Origin: Xanthomonas hyacinthi
GTDB lineage: Bacteria > Pseudomonadota > Gammaproteobacteria > Xanthomonadales > Xanthomonadaceae
Assembly (NCBI RefSeq): GCF_009769165.1
Contig: NZ_CP043476.1
Location: 2,735,001 to 2,799,000 of the forward strand
DNA: 64,000 nucleotides
Direction of reading: 5' to 3'
A program made the position numbers and the translations under genes. This document shows, piece after piece, positions 41,628 to 50,905 of this stretch. The notes under the pieces were generated by a model. The model was not told the DNA's origin. It made no database searches and saw only the letters and a list, made by a program, of their open reading frames with translations. Each line of letters begins with the position of its first letter. The stretch's first letter is position 1.

Positions 41628-44327
41628 ATGCCATATGCCGCCCGCTCCCGTCCGCACGGTTGTTCCCTGTCCGTCCTCGCCAGCGCCATCGCGTTCGGTC
41701 TGCTCAGTGCCGGAGCGCAGGCGCAGCAAGCGCCCGCATCCGATTCGATCTCCCAGCTGGATACGGTGAGCGTCACCAGCTCCTACCAGAAGAGCCTGAT
41801 CACCGCGCTGGACAACAAGCGCGAAGACGCGCGCATGACCGACGGCATCTCTTCGGAGGACATCGGCAAGTTCCCGGCCGAGAACATCGCCGAGGCGATC
41901 CAGCGCATTCCCGGCGTGCAGATCTCCACCATCAACGGCCGCGGTTCGACCATCAGCATCCGCGGCCTGGGCCCGCAGTATTCGGCCACCACCATCAATG
42001 GCCAGACCATCAAGAGCGCCGATTTCACCGACGGTTTCCGCTACGACATCATCCAGCCGGAAGTGGCCGCGGCGATCGAGGTGATCAAGTCGCCGTCGGC
42101 GGACATGGACGCCGGCGGGCTGTCGGGCACGGTCAACATCGAGACCACCAAGCCGCTGGACTACAAGCAGCGCAAGCTGATCCTGTCGGCCAAGGAGCAG
42201 TACTCCGAGTTCGCCGGCGGCGCGCCGACGCCGAAGGCGGTGCTCACCTATATCGACCAGTTCCATCTGGCCGACGGCGGCGAACTGGGCGTGTTCGTCA
42301 ACGCCGGCTACCAGAAGCTCAAGGACCGCGCCGACTACCTGTGGATCGACCGCTGGTACACCCAGGACACCGACGACGGCACCGTGTACATCCCGCGCCG
42401 CCCGCGCTACCGCTCGATCGAGCGCGAGACCGACCGCAAGATGCTCACCGCCGGCCTGCAGTGGAAGCCGAACGACCGGCTGGAGATGAACCTGACGGCG
42501 CTGTACTCGCAGGACAAGACCGACAACGACATGAAGCAGTTGGTCTATTCCTTCGACCGCAACTACCTCACCGTGCTGGAGACCAAGGACCTGACCGCGA
42601 CCAAGGTGTCGGCGTCCAACTACTGGCTGGAGAACAACCGCCAGCTCGAGCGCCACGACCTCACTTCGCAGCTGCTGACCTGGGACGCCAAGTGGAAGGG
42701 CGACGCGTGGACCTTCAGCGGCGTGGCCAACTACACCGAAGGCAAGACCGACGAGGACGAGCGCGCGGTGATCCTTGGCCGCCTGCCGTCGGCGACGCTG
42801 TTCGACATGTCCAATCCCGGCGCGATCTCGCTGACCACCGATGCCGACGCCAACGACGCCAGCGCCTGGGACCAGGCCAACCTGGTGCGCGACGAATACC
42901 CCAACGGCGCGATCACCAAGCTCAGCAACAAGGAATGGTCGCTGCAGTTCGATGCCGAACGCTACGTCGGCGCCGGCTTCCTGGACTCGGTGAAGTTCGG
43001 CACCAAGTTCCGCCGCGAGACCTTCGACCGCAACGTCTGGCGCCGCGATTTCCTGTACCTGATCAACTCCGGCGCGGTCTCCGGCTACGCCATGTTCCCC
43101 GAGCTGTCGGCGGCCAGTTCCAGCGTCAGCAACTTCCTCGACGGCAACCTGGCCTCGCAGAGCGGCTGGGTGGCGCCGGACGTGTACGCCTACGCCGACG
43201 CGCTGGCCGCTTCCGGCATCACCGTGCCGGTGCTGTTCGCGCCGCAGGCCAGCTACCACATCCGCAACGACATCTTCTCCGCCTACGCGCTGGCCAAGAT
43301 CGACACCGAACTGGGCAGCATGCGTCTGCGCGGCAACGTCGGCGTGCGCTACGAGAACACCAGGCGCACCACCGACACCTACCTGACCACCGCTTCGCAG
43401 TACAGCGAGGACGCCAACGAGGTGGTCGGCACCGAACGCGCGCCGTACGACTACCACAACTGGTTGCCGAGCCTGAACCTGGTGCTGGACCTGCGCGAGG
43501 ACCTGCTGTTGCGCTTCGCCGCCGGCAAGGTGCTGGTGCGGCCGATCCTGGACAGCAACACCGCCATCGCCACCACCATTTCGTCGGGCAGCAACACCGG
43601 CGGCACCACCACCTACGACGTGTCGCTGGGCCAGACCGACCTGAAGGCGCTGACCGCCGACCAGGCCGACCTCAGCCTGGAGTGGTACTACGGCCAAGGC
43701 GGCGGGCTGACCCTGGCCGGCTTCTGGAAGAACGTCAAGAACGGCACCTTCAACAGCATCGTCTGCCCGGCCACGTTCAACGGCGCGGCGCTGTCCAGCA
43801 ACAGTTCCGGCGATTGCGTGGACGGCAGCGGCAACATCTACGAGATCACCGCCACCCGCAACGATCCGAGCAAGGTCAAGATCAAGGGCTACGAGCTGGG
43901 CTGGACGCAGTCGTTCGATGCGTGGCTGCCGATCGCCGGCTTCGGCCTGACCGCCAACTTCACCCGGGTACTCCCGCAGCGCGACACCGACTTCAAGATC
44001 CGCAACCTGTCGGAGAAGACCTGGAACGCCACCGGCTACTGGGAGAACGCGATGTTCTCCGCGCGGCTGTCGCTGAACCACCGCAGCGAGTACGAGCAGG
44101 ACAGCAGCGACAGCTTCTTCGCCCGCGAAGGCCACACCATGAAGGCGCGCACCCAGCTCGACGCGGTGCTCGGCTACCAGGCCACCGACACGCTCAGCTT
44201 CCAGCTCGGCGGACTCAACCTGACCGACAAGAAGGAAGAGGCGTACAAGGACATCAGCAGCCGCTGGCAGATGACCGGCGTCACCGGCCGCAGTTTCTAC
44301 GTGTCGATGCAGTGGGACATCCTGTGA
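41628..44327 (+). CDS. TonB-dependent receptor for GlcNAc-containing glycans
   Basis: Outer-membrane active transporter (899 aa). Signal peptide to about residue 30 (LLSAGAQAQQAPAS), TonB-box-like QLDTVSVTSSYQ, plug domain (IGKFPAENIAEAIQRIPGVQ, RGSTISIRGLGPQYSATTIN, SADMDAGGLSGTVNIETTKP) and a long beta-barrel ending FYVSMQWDIL. KFPAENIAEAIQRIPGVQI is typical of the large xanthomonad receptors for plant carbohydrates. ATG 41628 begins the signal peptide; the frame is open further upstream but lacks features. It is first in the 14.6-kb co-oriented glycan locus and separated from GH2 by 111 bp with a strong hairpin. Substrate is inferred from neighbours. Confidence 0.92.
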   Translation: MPYAARSRPHGCSLSVLASAIAFGLLSAGAQAQQAPASDSISQLDTVSVTSSYQKSLITALDNKREDARMTDGISSEDIGKFPAENIAEAIQRIPGVQISTINGRGSTISIRGLGPQYSATTINGQTIKSADFTDGFRYDIIQPEVAAAIEVIKSPSADMDAGGLSGTVNIETTKPLDYKQRKLILSAKEQYSEFAGGAPTPKAVLTYIDQFHLADGGELGVFVNAGYQKLKDRADYLWIDRWYTQDTDDGTVYIPRRPRYRSIERETDRKMLTAGLQWKPNDRLEMNLTALYSQDKTDNDMKQLVYSFDRNYLTVLETKDLTATKVSASNYWLENNRQLERHDLTSQLLTWDAKWKGDAWTFSGVANYTEGKTDEDERAVILGRLPSATLFDMSNPGAISLTTDADANDASAWDQANLVRDEYPNGAITKLSNKEWSLQFDAERYVGAGFLDSVKFGTKFRRETFDRNVWRRDFLYLINSGAVSGYAMFPELSAASSSVSNFLDGNLASQSGWVAPDVYAYADALAASGITVPVLFAPQASYHIRNDIFSAYALAKIDTELGSMRLRGNVGVRYENTRRTTDTYLTTASQYSEDANEVVGTERAPYDYHNWLPSLNLVLDLREDLLLRFAAGKVLVRPILDSNTAIATTISSGSNTGGTTTYDVSLGQTDLKALTADQADLSLEWYYGQGGGLTLAGFWKNVKNGTFNSIVCPATFNGAALSSNSSGDCVDGSGNIYEITATRNDPSKVKIKGYELGWTQSFDAWLPIAGFGLTANFTRVLPQRDTDFKIRNLSEKTWNATGYWENAMFSARLSLNHRSEYEQDSSDSFFAREGHTMKARTQLDAVLGYQATDTLSFQLGGLNLTDKKEEAYKDISSRWQMTGVTGRSFYVSMQWDIL

Positions 44328-44362
44328 GGGCGGTACGGTCGCTTGCAGGGTAGTCCGCAGCC

Positions 44363-44389
44363 TGCCCGGCGCCGCGCTGGCGCCGGGCA
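44363..44389 (+). promoter_or_regulatory. Strong intercistronic hairpin after the receptor gene
   Basis: TGCCCGGCGCC and GGCGCCGGGCA form an 11-bp perfect stem with a 5-nt loop, without a T-run. It may stabilise the upstream mRNA or lower expression of downstream enzymes relative to the receptor. Confidence 0.6.
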
Positions 44390-44438
44390 TGGCAACGTGG
44401 CCTATCCCGATCGCATTCACAGGTTTTAAGGCGAGCGC

Positions 44439-47324
44439 ATGCAACGACGAGAATTCCTGGCAGGCGGCGCGGGCGCCGGCCTGCTGCTGGCGGCGCCGCG
44501 GTTGAGCTGGGCGGGTAGCGCGGCGGATGCCGGCATCGCCGCCACCGCCACCGGCACCGCCGCAGCTGCGGTGCCGGCGCTGACGCTGGCGGTCGATCCC
44601 GGCCTGTTGTGCCTGGACGAAGGCTGGCGCTTCCACGAAGGCGACATCCCGTTTCCGCCGATCGTCGGCCAGGACGCCAGCTACGACAACGCCAAGGCCG
44701 GCAAGGCCTGGGGCGCGGCCGCGGGCGATTACGACGACAGCCAATGGCGGCAGCTGCGGCTGCCGCACGATTTCGCCATCGAGCAGCCGATCGAGGCCGG
44801 CGCCAACGTGGCGCAGGGCTATCGCCGCCGCGGCATCGGCTGGTACCGGCGCAGCCTGCGGCTGGACGAGGCGCAGCGCGGCAAGGCGCTGGAACTGCGT
44901 TTCGACGGCATTTCCAGCCGCGCCACGGTGTGGGTCAACGGCTTGCTGATGGCGCGCAGCTGGAGCGGCTATGACGGCTTCGCCATCGACCTGAGCGCGA
45001 TCGCGCGTTACGGCCAGGACCTCAACAGCATCGCGGTGCGCGTGGATGCCGAGGCGATGGACGGCTGGTGGTACGAAGGCGCGGGCATCTACCGGCACAC
45101 CTGGCTGGCGGTGCGCGATGCGCTGCATATCGTCGGCGATGGCGTGCACGCGGTGCCGCGGATCGGCGACGGCGAACGTTGGACGCTGCCGGTTGCGGTC
45201 ACCGTCGCCAATGCCGGCGAGCAGGCCGACGCGGCGCTGCTGGAGGTGGCGCTGTACGACGCGCACGGCACGCTGATGGCGCAGGGCAGCAGCGCGCTGC
45301 AGGTCGGCGCGCTGGCGCAGGCGGTGGCGCAGGTCGAACTGCAGGTGCGGCAGCCGCAGCGCTGGGACGTGGCCGCGCCGCATCTGTACCGGGTCGCGGC
45401 GGTGCTGCGCAGCGATGGCCGCGAGCGCGATCGGCGCGAGTGCGCGATCGGCTTTCGCACGCTGCGCTTCGACGCGCAGCAGGGCTTCTTCCTCAACGAG
45501 CGGCCGCTGAAGATCAAGGGCGCCTGCCTGCACCAGGACCATGCCGGGGTCGGCGTGGCGGTGCCGGACAGCCTGCTGGAATTCCGCATCCGCCGGCTCA
45601 AGGCGCTGGGCTGCAATGCGATCCGCCTGCACCACGCGGTGGCCAGCGAACTGCTCGATGTCTGCGACCGCCTGGGCATGCTGGTGATGGCCGAAAACCG
45701 CGTGTTCAATCCGGCGCCCGATTACGCCGCGCAGCTGCGCTGGCTGGTGCGCCGCGACCGCAACCGCGCCTGCGTGTTCCTGTGGTCGGTGTTCAACGAG
45801 GAGCCGATGCAGGGCACCGCCGCCGGCTACCAGATGGTGCGCCGCGCGGTGGCGCTGGTGCGCGAGCTGGACGACAGCCGCCCGGTGACCGCGGCGATGA
45901 ACGACGGCATGCTGACCCAGCGCAATGCCGCCGATGCGGTGGACGTGGTCGGCTTCAACTACCGCCAGTTCAACTACGACCGGGTGCGCGCGGCGATGCC
46001 GCACACGCCGCTGCTGTCCAGCGAGGACACCAGCGCGTTCCAGACCCGCGGCGCCTGGTTCACCGACATGGACGCGCACGTCATCGCCGAGGACGATTCG
46101 GTCGCCGCGCCGTGGGGCAACACCCATCGCACGTCCTGGAAGCTGGTGAACGAGCGCCCGTATCTCGCCGGCAGTTTCGTCTGGACCGGCTTCGACTATC
46201 GCGGCGAGCCGACTCCGTTCGAGTGGCCGTCGGTGTCCTCGTTCTTCGGCATCATGGATCTGTGCGGCTTCCCGAAGGGCGCCTACTGGCTGCGCCAGGT
46301 GCAGTGGATCGACGCTGCGCCGGTGCTGCAACTGTTGCCGCACTGGAATTGGCCGGGCCGCGAGGGCACGCCGATCAAGGTGATGGCGTTCTGCAACGCG
46401 CAGCAGGTGGAGCTGTGGCTCAACGGCCAGTCGCAAGGGCGGCAGGCGGTGGACCGGATCGAGATGAATGCCTGGCAGGTCGCATACGCGCCCGGCGTGC
46501 TGGAGGCGGTGGCGTATCGCGATGGCCGCGAGGTGGCGCGGCAGCGGGTGCAGACGGTCGGCGCGCCGGTCGCGCTGCGGCTGACGCCGGACCGCGCGCG
46601 GATGCGCGGCGATGGTCGCGACGCGCAGCCGATCACCCTGGAAGCGGTGGATGCGCAAGGCCGCCACGTGCCGTTCGCCGATGCGCAGATCGCGCTGCAG
46701 GTCGCAGGCGGTCGCCTGCTCGGCGTCGGCAACGGCGATCCGAACCGGCACGCGGCCGACAACGTGCCGCAGGTGCAGTTGTTCAACGGCCTGGCGCAGG
46801 CCATCGTCGAGGCCGGCACCAGCCAGCGCCGGCTGCGCATCGAGGCGCGCGCGCCGGGCCTGCGATCTGCGCAGGCCACGATCGGCCTGGATGCGGTGGC
46901 CTTGCCGCCGTCGCTGCCGCCGGCCGCCGCGGCGATGGTGGTGCCCGGCTGGCGGCGCACGCTGCCGTTCGCCGCGCCGCCGGATCCGGCGCTGCCGCGC
47001 GCGCCCAACGACAACAACAGCTGGAGCTTCTGCCAGCCGGGCAACCTGGAGACGCGCGCCGAGCGCGATGGCTATGTGCTGTACCGCACCGCGTTCACGC
47101 CCTGGGCCGGGATCCAGCAGCGCGGCGGCCGGCTGCGGCTCGGCCGCGCGACCGGCGCGGCGCAGGTGTATCTGGACCGGCAGCTGGTCGCCAACGTCGC
47201 CGAGGGGCAGCAGGCGCAACTGCGCTTGCCGCCTGCGGACGGCGAACGGGTGCTGGCGGTGGTGATGCAGGTGACGGCCGGAATGCCTTTCGGCTTCGAC
47301 GATGTCGCGATAGTGGAGTATTGA
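44439..47324 (+). CDS. Tat-exported GH2 glycoside hydrolase (beta-galactosidase-like)
   Basis: 961-aa GH2 enzyme, probably periplasmic. MQRREFLAGGAGAGLLLAAP is a twin-arginine signal. The sugar-binding jelly roll (EGWRFHEGDI, WRQLRLPHDFAIEQPIEAGA, GIGWYRRSLRL) is followed by an Ig-like domain and the TIM barrel (LKIKGACLHQDHAGVGVAVP). Acid/base Glu454 lies in FLWSVFNEEPM and the likely nucleophile Glu529 in PLLSSEDTSAF. The C-terminal part has DUF4982-like and big-Ig regions (TPDRARMRGDGRDAQPITLE) and a further carbohydrate-binding-like domain. Beta-galactosidase is most likely, but GH2 also includes mannosidases and others. Only 4 bp separate it from the GH89 gene, so the two act together. 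Confidence 0.88.
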   Translation: MQRREFLAGGAGAGLLLAAPRLSWAGSAADAGIAATATGTAAAAVPALTLAVDPGLLCLDEGWRFHEGDIPFPPIVGQDASYDNAKAGKAWGAAAGDYDDSQWRQLRLPHDFAIEQPIEAGANVAQGYRRRGIGWYRRSLRLDEAQRGKALELRFDGISSRATVWVNGLLMARSWSGYDGFAIDLSAIARYGQDLNSIAVRVDAEAMDGWWYEGAGIYRHTWLAVRDALHIVGDGVHAVPRIGDGERWTLPVAVTVANAGEQADAALLEVALYDAHGTLMAQGSSALQVGALAQAVAQVELQVRQPQRWDVAAPHLYRVAAVLRSDGRERDRRECAIGFRTLRFDAQQGFFLNERPLKIKGACLHQDHAGVGVAVPDSLLEFRIRRLKALGCNAIRLHHAVASELLDVCDRLGMLVMAENRVFNPAPDYAAQLRWLVRRDRNRACVFLWSVFNEEPMQGTAAGYQMVRRAVALVRELDDSRPVTAAMNDGMLTQRNAADAVDVVGFNYRQFNYDRVRAAMPHTPLLSSEDTSAFQTRGAWFTDMDAHVIAEDDSVAAPWGNTHRTSWKLVNERPYLAGSFVWTGFDYRGEPTPFEWPSVSSFFGIMDLCGFPKGAYWLRQVQWIDAAPVLQLLPHWNWPGREGTPIKVMAFCNAQQVELWLNGQSQGRQAVDRIEMNAWQVAYAPGVLEAVAYRDGREVARQRVQTVGAPVALRLTPDRARMRGDGRDAQPITLEAVDAQGRHVPFADAQIALQVAGGRLLGVGNGDPNRHAADNVPQVQLFNGLAQAIVEAGTSQRRLRIEARAPGLRSAQATIGLDAVALPPSLPPAAAAMVVPGWRRTLPFAAPPDPALPRAPNDNNSWSFCQPGNLETRAERDGYVLYRTAFTPWAGIQQRGGRLRLGRATGAAQVYLDRQLVANVAEGQQAQLRLPPADGERVLAVVMQVTAGMPFGFDDVAIVEY

Positions 47325-47328
47325 TCGA

Positions 47329-49683
47329 ATGAAACGAGCTTTCCGCCATGCCGTCCCGCACGGCCATGCCTGGCTGCGCCGCGTGTGCGCGTTGCCGCTG
47401 CGTGTGCAGGTCGCACTGCTGCTGGCCTGCGTGCTGCTGGCGCCGGGCGCGTTCGCCGCGGCGGCGCAGGACACGCAGGGCGACGCCGCACGCGGCGTGC
47501 TGCTGCGCACGCTCGGCCCGCGCGCCGCTGCGCTGACCCTGCAACGGCAGCCGCGCGGCAGCGGCAACGACTGGTACCAGATCGCCGCCGACGCCGGCAC
47601 GCTGCGCGTGTCCGGTTCCTCGGAAGTGGCGCTGGCGCACGGCGCCTACAGCTATCTGCAATCGATCGGCGCCGCCTCGGTGAGCTGGGAGGGCAGCCGC
47701 GTCGCGCTGCCTGCGGCCTATGCCGATTTCCGCGGGCAGCGTGTGGTCACGCCGTTCGCCTACCGCGCCTATCTCAATGTGTGCACCTACGGCTACACCA
47801 CGCCGTGGTGGGACTGGGCGCGCTGGGAACGCGAGATCGACTGGATGGCGCTGCACGGCATCGACATGCCGCTGGCGATGGAAGGCCAGGACTATGTGTG
47901 GCAGATGCTGTGGCGCGAGTTCGGCGTCGCCGACGCGGACCTGGCGCAGCATTTCTCCGGTCCGGCGTTCGCGCCGTGGCAGCGCATGGGCAATATCGAA
48001 GGCTACGACGCGCCGCTGCCGCAGCAGTGGATCGAGGACAAGCACGCGCTGCAGCAGCGCATCCTGCAGCGCATGCGCGCGCTGGGCATGAAGCCGGTGC
48101 TGCCGGCCTTCGCCGGCTACGTGCCGAAGGCGTTCGCGCAGGCGCATCCGCAGGCGCGCATCTACCGCATGCGCGCCTGGGAAGGCTTCCACGAAACCTA
48201 TTGGCTGGATCCGGCCGATCCGCTGTTCGCCAAGATCGCGCAGCGTTTCATCCAGCTCTACGACCGCACTTACGGCAAGGGCACCTATTACCTGGCCGAT
48301 GCGTTCAACGAGATGCTGCCGCCGATCGCCGCCGACGGCAGCGACGCGCGCCTGGCCAGCTATGGCGACAGCACCGCCAACACCGCCAAGACCGTACCGC
48401 CCGAGGTGTCGCCGGCACAGCGCGACAAGCGCCTGGCCGACTACGGACGTGCGCTGTACGCATCGATCCATCGCGCCAACCCCGACGCGGTGTGGGTGAT
48501 GCAGGGCTGGCTGTTCGGCGCCGACCGCCATTTCTGGACGCCGCAGGCGATCGCCGCGTTCCTGCGCGAGGTGCCCAACGACAAGCTGCTGGTGCTGGAC
48601 ATCGGCAACGATCGCTACCCGGGTACCTGGAAACTGTCCGACGCGTTCGACGGCAAGCAGTGGATCTACGGCTACGTGCACAACTACGGCGGCAGCAATC
48701 CGGTGTACGGCGACCTGGCGTTCTACCGCGACGATCTGCGCGCGCTGCTTGCCGACAAGGACAAACAGCAGCTGGTCGGCTTCGGCGCATTTCCGGAAGG
48801 CCTGCACACCAACTCGGTGGTCTACGAATACATGTACGCGCTGGCCTGGGGCGCGCAGCAGCGCCCGCTGCAGGACTGGCTCGGCGACTACACCCGCGCC
48901 CGCTACGGGCATACCTCGCCGGCGTTGCGCGCGGCCTGGGACGACCTGCAGGTCTCGGTGCTGTCCACGCGCTACTGGACGCCGCGCTGGTGGCGCAGCC
49001 GTGCCGGCGCCTACCTGCTGTTCAAGCGGCCGACGCTGGACATCGGCGAATTCGAAGGCGCGCCCGGCGATCCGCCGCGCCTGCGCCGCGCGCTGGACCA
49101 ACTGCTGGCGCTGGCGCCGGAGTACGCCGACGCGCCGCTGTACCGCTATGACCTGGTCGACTTCGCGCGCCACTACGCCACTGGCCGCGTGGATGCGCAG
49201 TTGCAGCAGGCGGTGGCCGCGTACAAGCGCGGCGACGTCGCCGCCGGCGATGCCGCCTTCGCCCGCGTGCAGGTGGCGGTGCAGCAGCTCGACGGCCTAG
49301 TCGGCGGCCAGCAGGAAACCCTGTCGAGCTGGCTCGGCGATGCCGAAGGCTATGCGAAGACGCCGCAGGACGCGGCCTACTACCGGCGCGACGCCAAGGC
49401 GCAGGTCAGCGTGTGGGGCGGCGAGGGCAACCTCGGCGACTACGCGTCCAAGGCCTGGCAGGGCATGTACGCCGACTACTACCTGCCGCGCTGGGCGCTG
49501 GCGCTGCAGGCGTTGCGCGAGGCGGCGGTCGGCGGCGGCCCTGTGGACGAGGCCGCGTTGCAGCAGCGCTTGCGCGCGTGGGAGCAGGCCTGGGTCGCGC
49601 GTGACATGCACTACACGCGGCAGGCGCCAGCCGATCCGGTCGCCGCGGTGCGCCGCCTGCTGCAACAGGTGGATGCCCGATGA
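47329..49683 (+). CDS. Alpha-N-acetylglucosaminidase (GH89, NAGLU homologue)
   Basis: 784-aa exported GH89 enzyme that removes terminal alpha-linked GlcNAc. Signal sequence with hydrophobic core VQVALLLACVLLAPGAFA. The N-terminal alpha/beta domain leads to the barrel: YRAYLNVCTYGYTTPWWDWA, ALHGIDMPLAMEGQDYVWQM, NIEGYDAPLPQQWI. Catalytic Glu328 is in YLADAFNEMLPP and Glu490 in FGAFPEGLHTNSVVYEY, matching the two catalytic Glu of human NAGLU. The C-terminal helical domain is complete. The stop overlaps the nagX start (ATGA). GH89 substrates include heparan-type and mucin-type alpha-GlcNAc; the natural substrate here is unknown. Confidence 0.94.
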   Translation: MKRAFRHAVPHGHAWLRRVCALPLRVQVALLLACVLLAPGAFAAAAQDTQGDAARGVLLRTLGPRAAALTLQRQPRGSGNDWYQIAADAGTLRVSGSSEVALAHGAYSYLQSIGAASVSWEGSRVALPAAYADFRGQRVVTPFAYRAYLNVCTYGYTTPWWDWARWEREIDWMALHGIDMPLAMEGQDYVWQMLWREFGVADADLAQHFSGPAFAPWQRMGNIEGYDAPLPQQWIEDKHALQQRILQRMRALGMKPVLPAFAGYVPKAFAQAHPQARIYRMRAWEGFHETYWLDPADPLFAKIAQRFIQLYDRTYGKGTYYLADAFNEMLPPIAADGSDARLASYGDSTANTAKTVPPEVSPAQRDKRLADYGRALYASIHRANPDAVWVMQGWLFGADRHFWTPQAIAAFLREVPNDKLLVLDIGNDRYPGTWKLSDAFDGKQWIYGYVHNYGGSNPVYGDLAFYRDDLRALLADKDKQQLVGFGAFPEGLHTNSVVYEYMYALAWGAQQRPLQDWLGDYTRARYGHTSPALRAAWDDLQVSVLSTRYWTPRWWRSRAGAYLLFKRPTLDIGEFEGAPGDPPRLRRALDQLLALAPEYADAPLYRYDLVDFARHYATGRVDAQLQQAVAAYKRGDVAAGDAAFARVQVAVQQLDGLVGGQQETLSSWLGDAEGYAKTPQDAAYYRRDAKAQVSVWGGEGNLGDYASKAWQGMYADYYLPRWALALQALREAAVGGGPVDEAALQQRLRAWEQAWVARDMHYTRQAPADPVAAVRRLLQQVDAR

Positions 49684-50834
49684 GCGCCGCCTCCGTGAGC
49701 CTTCCCGCCGCGGCGCCGTCGCGCGAACGCTTCCTGTCGCTGGACGTGTTCCGCGGCCTGACCATCTTCCTGATGATCCTGGTCAACACGCCGGGTGCCG
49801 GCGCCGATGCGTTCGTGCAACTGCGGCACGCGCCGTGGTTCGGCTTCACCGCCGCCGACCTGGTGTTCCCGTCGTTCCTGTTTGCGGTCGGCAACGCGAT
49901 GAGCTTCGCGCTGGACCGCGGCCAGCCGCTCGGCGCGTTCCTGCGCCGGGTCGGCAAGCGCAGCGCGCTGATCTTCCTGCTCGGTTTCCTGATGTACTGG
50001 TTTCCGTTCGTGCACCACGGCGTCGACGGCGCCTGGAGTTTCACCGCGATCGACCAGACCCGGGTGCCGGGCGTGCTGCAGCGCATCGCGCTGTGCTACG
50101 CGCTGGCCGCGCTGCTGTGCCGCTGGCTGCCGCCGCGCGGCCTGCTGGCCGCCTGCGTCGCGCTGCTGCTCGGCTACTGGGCGGCGCTGTACCTGTGGGG
50201 CCAGCCGGGCGCGGAACTGAGCAAGCTCGGCAACGCCGGCACGCGCCTGGACCTGTGGCTGCTGGATCCGGCGCAGCTGTACCGCAAGGATGGCGGCTTC
50301 GATCCGGAAGGCCTGCTCGGCACGCTGCCGGCCACGGTCAATGTCATCGCCGGCTATCTGACCGGCCTGTACGTGCGCCGCGTCGGCAAGCAGGCGCGCA
50401 CGGTGCGCTGGCTGCTGCTGGCCGGCATCGCGCTGACCTTGCTGGCCCTGGCCTGGCAACCGTGGTTCCCGCTGGCCAAGAAGCTGTGGACCGGCTCGTT
50501 CGTGCTGCTGACGGTCGGCCTGGACCAGCTGCTGCTGGGCGCGCTGCTATGGGCGATCGAAGTGCGCCGCTGGCAGGCCGGGAGCGGCTTCTTCACCGTG
50601 CTCGGGCGCAATCCGCTGGCGATCTACCTGTTCTCCGAACTGTTCGTGATCAGCCTGCGGTTGGTCCAGGTCGGCGCCAGTGGAATGGACCCGTACCAAT
50701 GGGTGGGCATCGCGGTATTCCAGCGGCTGCTGCCGGGCCCCTGGGGCAGCCTCGCCTGCGCCGTGGCGTACACGCTGCTGTGCTGGGCGGTGGGCTGGTG
50801 GATGGACCGGCGGCGCCTGTACCTGCGGCTCTGA
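49680..50834 (+). CDS. nagX: NagX inner-membrane protein (HGSNAT-like acyltransferase family)
   Basis: 384-aa polytopic protein of the NagX/DUF5009 family, related to lysosomal heparan-alpha-glucosaminide N-acetyltransferase. RFLSLDVFRGLTIFLMILVN opens TM1. HAPWFGFTAADLVFPSFLF contains His50, aligned from memory with the active-site His region of HGSNAT. TRVPGVLQRIALCYALAAL and GRNPLAIYLFSELFVI are family marks. About ten hydrophobic segments. In bacteria NagX is tied to GlcNAc/chitobiose use but the reaction is unproven. Coupled to GH89 by 4-bp overlap; 71 bp precede nagQ. Confidence 0.9.
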   Translation: MSAASVSLPAAAPSRERFLSLDVFRGLTIFLMILVNTPGAGADAFVQLRHAPWFGFTAADLVFPSFLFAVGNAMSFALDRGQPLGAFLRRVGKRSALIFLLGFLMYWFPFVHHGVDGAWSFTAIDQTRVPGVLQRIALCYALAALLCRWLPPRGLLAACVALLLGYWAALYLWGQPGAELSKLGNAGTRLDLWLLDPAQLYRKDGGFDPEGLLGTLPATVNVIAGYLTGLYVRRVGKQARTVRWLLLAGIALTLLALAWQPWFPLAKKLWTGSFVLLTVGLDQLLLGALLWAIEVRRWQAGSGFFTVLGRNPLAIYLFSELFVISLRLVQVGASGMDPYQWVGIAVFQRLLPGPWGSLACAVAYTLLCWAVGWWMDRRRLYLRL

Positions 50835-50905
50835 CCCGGCGTGCATAGGCCGCAGATTGGTACTATATTGGACATAATGAATCCATACGGTCCGGAGGGA
50901 GCACG
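50835..50905 (+). promoter_or_regulatory. Probable nagQ promoter/operator region
   Basis: This 71-bp gap contains the AT-rich stretch TTGGTACTATATTGGACATA (from about 50857) with overlapping -10-like TATATT and CATAAT, an ATTGGT motif shared with the receptor leader, and CGGAGGGAG as ribosome site. It suggests an internal, possibly autoregulated start for nagQ. Confidence 0.4.

Noticed and set aside
41604..47600. Open frame of 1998 codons on the minus strand
   Set aside because: It is antisense to the receptor, GH2 and GH89 genes, which have clear domains. Its translation is rich in His, Arg, Gln and Val without recognisable motifs, typical of an antisense shadow in GC-rich DNA.
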